Position numbers and translations under genes: made by a program. DNA of 64,000 bases, from assembly GCF_040361195.1 (NCBI RefSeq), contig NZ_APNE01000008.1; one strand, 5' to 3'. This stretch comes from Salinisphaera hydrothermalis (GTDB taxonomy: Bacteria; Pseudomonadota; Gammaproteobacteria; Nevskiales; Salinisphaeraceae). Shown here piece by piece: positions 61,031 to 64,000 of the stretch (position 1 is the stretch's first letter; each line of letters begins with the position of its first letter). The notes beneath the pieces are model-generated. The model made no database searches. It was not told the origin of the DNA and saw nothing but the letters and a program-made list of their open reading frames with translations.

Positions 61031-61819
61031 CTATTCCGGTTTGCGGGCGACGAAGCGCAGCCGCACGTAAGGCGCAATCCATTGACCGTCGCGGTGACGC
61101 ATTTCGCCCGCCAGACGTTCGCGTACCGCGGCCACGTATCCATCGCGCGCCTCACCTTCGGCGAACGCGGTGACGAACGGGCGCGCCAGCGTGGTCAACC
61201 AGTCGGCGACGTCGCCCGGCAGCTGGGTCGGGCGTTCGAAGCTGTGCGAGCGTTCGATATGAAAGCCCGCGGTGGCCAGGCGATCGAGATACGTCGTTTC
61301 GCTGGGGAAATACCAGGGATCGAGCGACTCCGGGTCCAGCCCGCGCGCATCCGCTTCGGCGCGCAGCGCGGCGTGGATGGGGGCGATGTTGCCGGCGCCG
61401 CCCATTTCGGCCACGAAACGGCCGCCCGGCTTCAAGCGCGCGAACACGCCTTCGACAACCGCCTGCGGATCGGTACGCATCCAGTGCAACGCAGCGTTCG
61501 AGAACACGGCATCGAAGCGACGATCCAGTTCGGGCACGCCGTCCAGGCGCTGTCCATCGGCCACCACCGCTGTCAGGCCGCGGGCCCGCGCGGCGGCCAC
61601 CATGGCGGAGCTGCCATCGGCGCCGATCACGTCGGCCCCGGCCGCAGCGACACGCGCAGTCAGCGCCCCGTCGCCGCAACCCAGGTCCAGAATGGTTTCA
61701 CCGGTAGCCGGCGCCAGCCAGTCGACCAGATCCGCCGCCAGATGGGCGACGAACCGCGCATTGCGGCCGTAGTCCTCGGCGCGCCAGCCCCCGGCCGTGA
61801 TTTCGGCCGTGTCGTTCAT
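61031..61819 (-). CDS. class I SAM-dependent methyltransferase between leuC and leuD
   Basis: 262-residue Rossmann-fold methyltransferase with SAM motif I ILDLGCGDGALTARV (about 41-55), acidic GADGSS (motif II) and a C-terminal substrate domain. It most resembles Tam/BioC-type small-molecule methyltransferases, but the substrate is unknown. The start is ATG 61819, overlapping the leuC stop (ATGA); a much longer open frame upstream is only the shadow of leuC. A methyltransferase gene is also found within leu clusters of Pseudomonas, as I recall. Confidence 0.85.
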   Translation of the reverse strand: MNDTAEITAGGWRAEDYGRNARFVAHLAADLVDWLAPATGETILDLGCGDGALTARVAAAGADVIGADGSSAMVAAARARGLTAVVADGQRLDGVPELDRRFDAVFSNAALHWMRTDPQAVVEGVFARLKPGGRFVAEMGGAGNIAPIHAALRAEADARGLDPESLDPWYFPSETTYLDRLATAGFHIERSHSFERPTQLPGDVADWLTTLARPFVTAFAEGEARDGYVAAVRERLAGEMRHRDGQWIAPYVRLRFVARKPE

Positions 61820-63225
61820 GCCGTAACGTCCAGTTCGCGAATATCGACAAAATGACCGTACACCGCGGCCGCCGCCGCCATCGCGGGACTCACCAGATGG
61901 GTCCGGCCGCCCTTGCCCTGACGCCCTTCGAAGTTGCGGTTCGAGGTTGACGCACAGCGCTCGCCGGGCAGCAGATTGTCGTCGTTCATGCCGAGACACA
62001 TCGAACAACCGGCGTCGCGCCACTCGAACCCGGCCGCCTTGAAGATCGCATCGAGGCCTTCTTTTTCGGCCTGGGCCTTCACCAGCCCCGACCCCGGCAC
62101 GACCATCGCCAGCTGGATGTTCGGCGCGATCCGGCGGCCTTCCAGATATTTCGCCGCCACACGCAGATCCTCGATGCGCGCATTGGTGCAGGAACCGATG
62201 AAGATCTTGTCCAGCATGATCTCGGTGATCGGCACGCCCGGCGCGAGATCCATGTACGCCAACGCGGCACGCCAGCCCTCGGCCTGGCCGGCGCGCGGCG
62301 CGCTGTCCGGCTGCGGCACGCGATCGGTGATCGGGGCCACCATTTCCGGCGACGTGCCCCAGGTCACCTGCGGCGCGATCTCGGCCGCGTCGAGCACGAC
62401 CACGCTGTCGTATTCGGCGCCTTCGTCGGACACCAGCGTGCGCCAGTAGGCTTCGGCAGCGGGCCATTGTTCGTCGTTGGGCGCATAGGTGCGCCCCCGC
62501 ATGTAGTCGATGGTGGTGTCGTCGACGGCCACCATGCCGGCGCGCGCGCCCGCCTCGATCGACATGTTGCAGATCGTCATCCGGCCTTCCATCGACAGAT
62601 TCCGGATCGCTTCGCCGCCGTATTCGATCACATAGCCGGTGCCGCCGGCGGTGCCGATCTTGCCGATGATGGCCAGCATGATGTCCTTGGCGGAGATACC
62701 CGGCGCGGTCTGGCCGTCGACGCGCACCAGCATGGTCTTGGAGCGAGACTGCGGCAGGGTCTGAGTCGCCAGCACGTGCTCGACCTCGGAGGTGCCGATA
62801 CCGAAGGCCAGTGCGCCAAAGGCGCCGTGGGTCGCGGTATGCGAATCGCCGCAGACGATAGTCATGCCCGGCTGGGTCGCGCCCTGTTCCGGGCCGATGA
62901 TATGCACGATGCCCTGGCGGCGATCGCCCATGCCGAACAGACGCACGCCGAAGTCGTTGCAATTGACCTGCAACGCTTCAACCTGAGCCCGCGAAATCGG
63001 ATCAGCAATGCCGCCATCGCGATTGGTGGTCGGCACGTTGTGGTCGGGCACCGCCAGGTTGGCACTGGCCCGCCAGATATCGCGATGCGCCAGGCGCAGG
63101 CCTTCGAAGGCCTGCGGCGACGTCACCTCATGCACCATGTGCCGATCGATATAGAGCAGCGCATTGCCCGCTTCCTCGCGGACGACGTGTTCATCCCAGA
63201 TCTTTTCGTACAGCGTGCGGGCCAT
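61816..63225 (-). CDS. leuC: 3-isopropylmalate dehydratase large subunit
   Basis: 469-residue aconitase-family subunit with a [4Fe-4S] cluster. IVCGDSHTATHGAFG, the cluster cysteines in GSCTNARIEDL and GCSMCLGMN, and the ERCASTSNRNFEGRQG C-terminal motif are complete. First gene of the leuC-methyltransferase-leuD-leuB operon, divergent from a LysR-type regulator. Confidence 0.98.
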   Translation of the reverse strand: MARTLYEKIWDEHVVREEAGNALLYIDRHMVHEVTSPQAFEGLRLAHRDIWRASANLAVPDHNVPTTNRDGGIADPISRAQVEALQVNCNDFGVRLFGMGDRRQGIVHIIGPEQGATQPGMTIVCGDSHTATHGAFGALAFGIGTSEVEHVLATQTLPQSRSKTMLVRVDGQTAPGISAKDIMLAIIGKIGTAGGTGYVIEYGGEAIRNLSMEGRMTICNMSIEAGARAGMVAVDDTTIDYMRGRTYAPNDEQWPAAEAYWRTLVSDEGAEYDSVVVLDAAEIAPQVTWGTSPEMVAPITDRVPQPDSAPRAGQAEGWRAALAYMDLAPGVPITEIMLDKIFIGSCTNARIEDLRVAAKYLEGRRIAPNIQLAMVVPGSGLVKAQAEKEGLDAIFKAAGFEWRDAGCSMCLGMNDDNLLPGERCASTSNRNFEGRQGKGGRTHLVSPAMAAAAAVYGHFVDIRELDVTA

Positions 63226-63305
63226 GATCGAGTCTCGTTGCTTGAGCTTGCGCGGAGTCTAGGCCCGGCGCATCGATTACTCAAATGAATCTTTTTTCGT
63301 GCTGC

Positions 63306-63320
63306 ATTCCAAAACGGAAT
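63306..63320. promoter_or_regulatory. LysR-type operator (T-N11-A) between leuC and the regulator
   Basis: A perfect 15-bp palindrome ATTCC-AAAAC-GGAAT with T-N11-A spacing, nested in outer CTGCAT / ATGCAG arms. It lies 12-26 bp before the regulator ATG and about 80 bp upstream of leuC, so binding would block the regulator's own start and act at leuC. Confidence 0.65.
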
Positions 63321-63331
63321 ACAATGCAGGC

Positions 63332-64000
63332 ATGCGAATCGATTCGTTACAGGCCTTCGTGGCCGTCGCTGAATTGGCGTCGTTTCAAGCGGCGGGGCAA
63401 CGACTGCATCTGAGCCAGCCCGCGGTCAGCAAGCGGATCGCGGCTCTAGAGACCGAACTCGGCCATCGTCTGTTCGATCGGGTCGGACGCGGCATCGGGC
63501 TGACCGAAGCCGGCCGGGCCTATCTACCGCATGCCCGCGAAACGCTGGCGGCCGTCGCCGATGGTGATCGAGCACTGGACAATCTGGCCGATCGCGTCGC
63601 CGGCACATTGCAGCTGGCCGTGTCGCACCACGTCGGCATGCACCGGATGCCCGAAGTACTCCGCGCATTCGTCGCCCGCTATCCGGACGTCGCGCCGCAG
63701 ATCGAGTTCGCCGATTCCGAGGAGGCCTGCCAGCGCGTCGTCAACGGCGAATCGGAGCTGGCGCTGATCACCCTGCCCGTCAAACCGCATGCCACGCTAA
63801 TTGCCCGTACCATCTGGCACGACCCGCTGGCGATCTATGCCGGGCTGGATCATCCGCTGGCACGGCGTTCCTCGGTTTCGTTCGAGGAACTGGCGCAGTA
63901 CCCCGCCGTGCTGCCGCCGCCCGACAGCTATACCCATCGCATCATCGAAACCGCCCTCGCCGAGCACGGCGTCGCGGTGACCGCGCGCATGACCAGCCAT
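63332..64000 (+). CDS. LysR family transcriptional regulator (partial)
   Basis: The first 223 codons of a LysR-type regulator running off the window. N-terminal winged helix MRIDSLQAFVAVAELASFQAA...LHLSQPAVSKRIAALE is textbook, and the effector domain begins around residue 88 (GTLQLAVSHHVG). It faces leuC, like the LysR gene next to leuC in Pseudomonas, so control of the leucine operon is likely. A T-N11-A operator lies 12 bp upstream of the ATG. Confidence 0.92.
   Translation, partial: MRIDSLQAFVAVAELASFQAAGQRLHLSQPAVSKRIAALETELGHRLFDRVGRGIGLTEAGRAYLPHARETLAAVADGDRALDNLADRVAGTLQLAVSHHVGMHRMPEVLRAFVARYPDVAPQIEFADSEEACQRVVNGESELALITLPVKPHATLIARTIWHDPLAIYAGLDHPLARRSSVSFEELAQYPAVLPPPDSYTHRIIETALAEHGVAVTARMTSH

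Noticed and set aside
61820..62962. Long N-terminal extension of the methyltransferase frame
   Set aside because: Arg/Gly-rich translation lying wholly inside leuC; homology starts at the ATG overlapping the leuC stop.
1..64000. CRISPR array, tRNA or rRNA genes
   Set aside because: No regularly spaced direct repeats and no tRNA-like cloverleaf or rRNA sequence were noticed; a tRNAscan or Rfam run would confirm.

Overview
The window is GC-rich chromosomal DNA of a gammaproteobacterium. Gene content and order (leuCDB, fimV, truA, trpF, accD, folC, SPOR protein, cvpA, purF, metZ) match the conserved block known from Pseudomonas, Xanthomonas and relatives, with an LpxH/PBP1b/FimV-type Gram-negative envelope. 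The closest fit I can suggest from the style of the proteins is a Salinisphaera-like organism; that is inference, not a database result. No rRNA, tRNA, CRISPR or transposase gene was seen. Almost every base is in a gene, and start/stop overlaps of the ATGA type are frequent, so most genes are in tight operons.

Layout. 1-13.5 kb holds housekeeping and stress genes: a PhoD-like phosphatase, an Nramp Mn/Fe transporter, an MFS transporter, TypA, a GNAT-nitrilase fusion, a sirtuin, an orphan ParA, an NfeD-slipin membrane pair, and a D-Ala-D-Ala carboxypeptidase homologue with two altered active-site motifs. 13.5-17.7 kb has a relic and an intact copy of a MITE-like inverted-repeat element, a Nudix hydrolase, small conserved proteins, RsmJ and a gamma-carbonic-anhydrase-like protein. 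17.7-23.3 kb is one tightly packed operon (PBP1b, a TPR lipoprotein, a YoaA-type helicase, TsaB).

23.7-42.3 kb is dominated by phosphate uptake. pstSCAB-phoU, a porin with a lipoprotein, phoBR, and a second pstS2-C2-A2 set all lie on the minus strand. I find five Pho-box promoters with the same geometry: two 7-bp repeats 11 bp apart, the second ending 10 bp before the -10. They lie before phoB, pstS, the porin, pstS2, and a stretch with no gene upstream of pstS. That last one reads into a segment with a strong inverted-repeat fold and a Rho-independent terminator, so it is a candidate PhoB-activated small RNA (about 160 nt). The second permease has no ATPase of its own in the window. Inserted among these are pepN, a KAS III-like synthase and two alpha/beta hydrolases.

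42.3-64 kb carries a second, inverted and decayed copy of the MITE, pyrD, dusA, ppiB, lpxH, a DUF455 gene coupled to metZ (whose leader holds a terminator and a possible antiterminator), and then the purF-cvpA-SPOR-folC-accD-trpABF-truA-fimV-leuBDC block. A divergent LysR-type regulator runs off the right end.

The main leads are the Pho-controlled RNA candidate, the metZ leader, the MITE family, and the degenerate penicillin-binding protein. All are sequence-based proposals.
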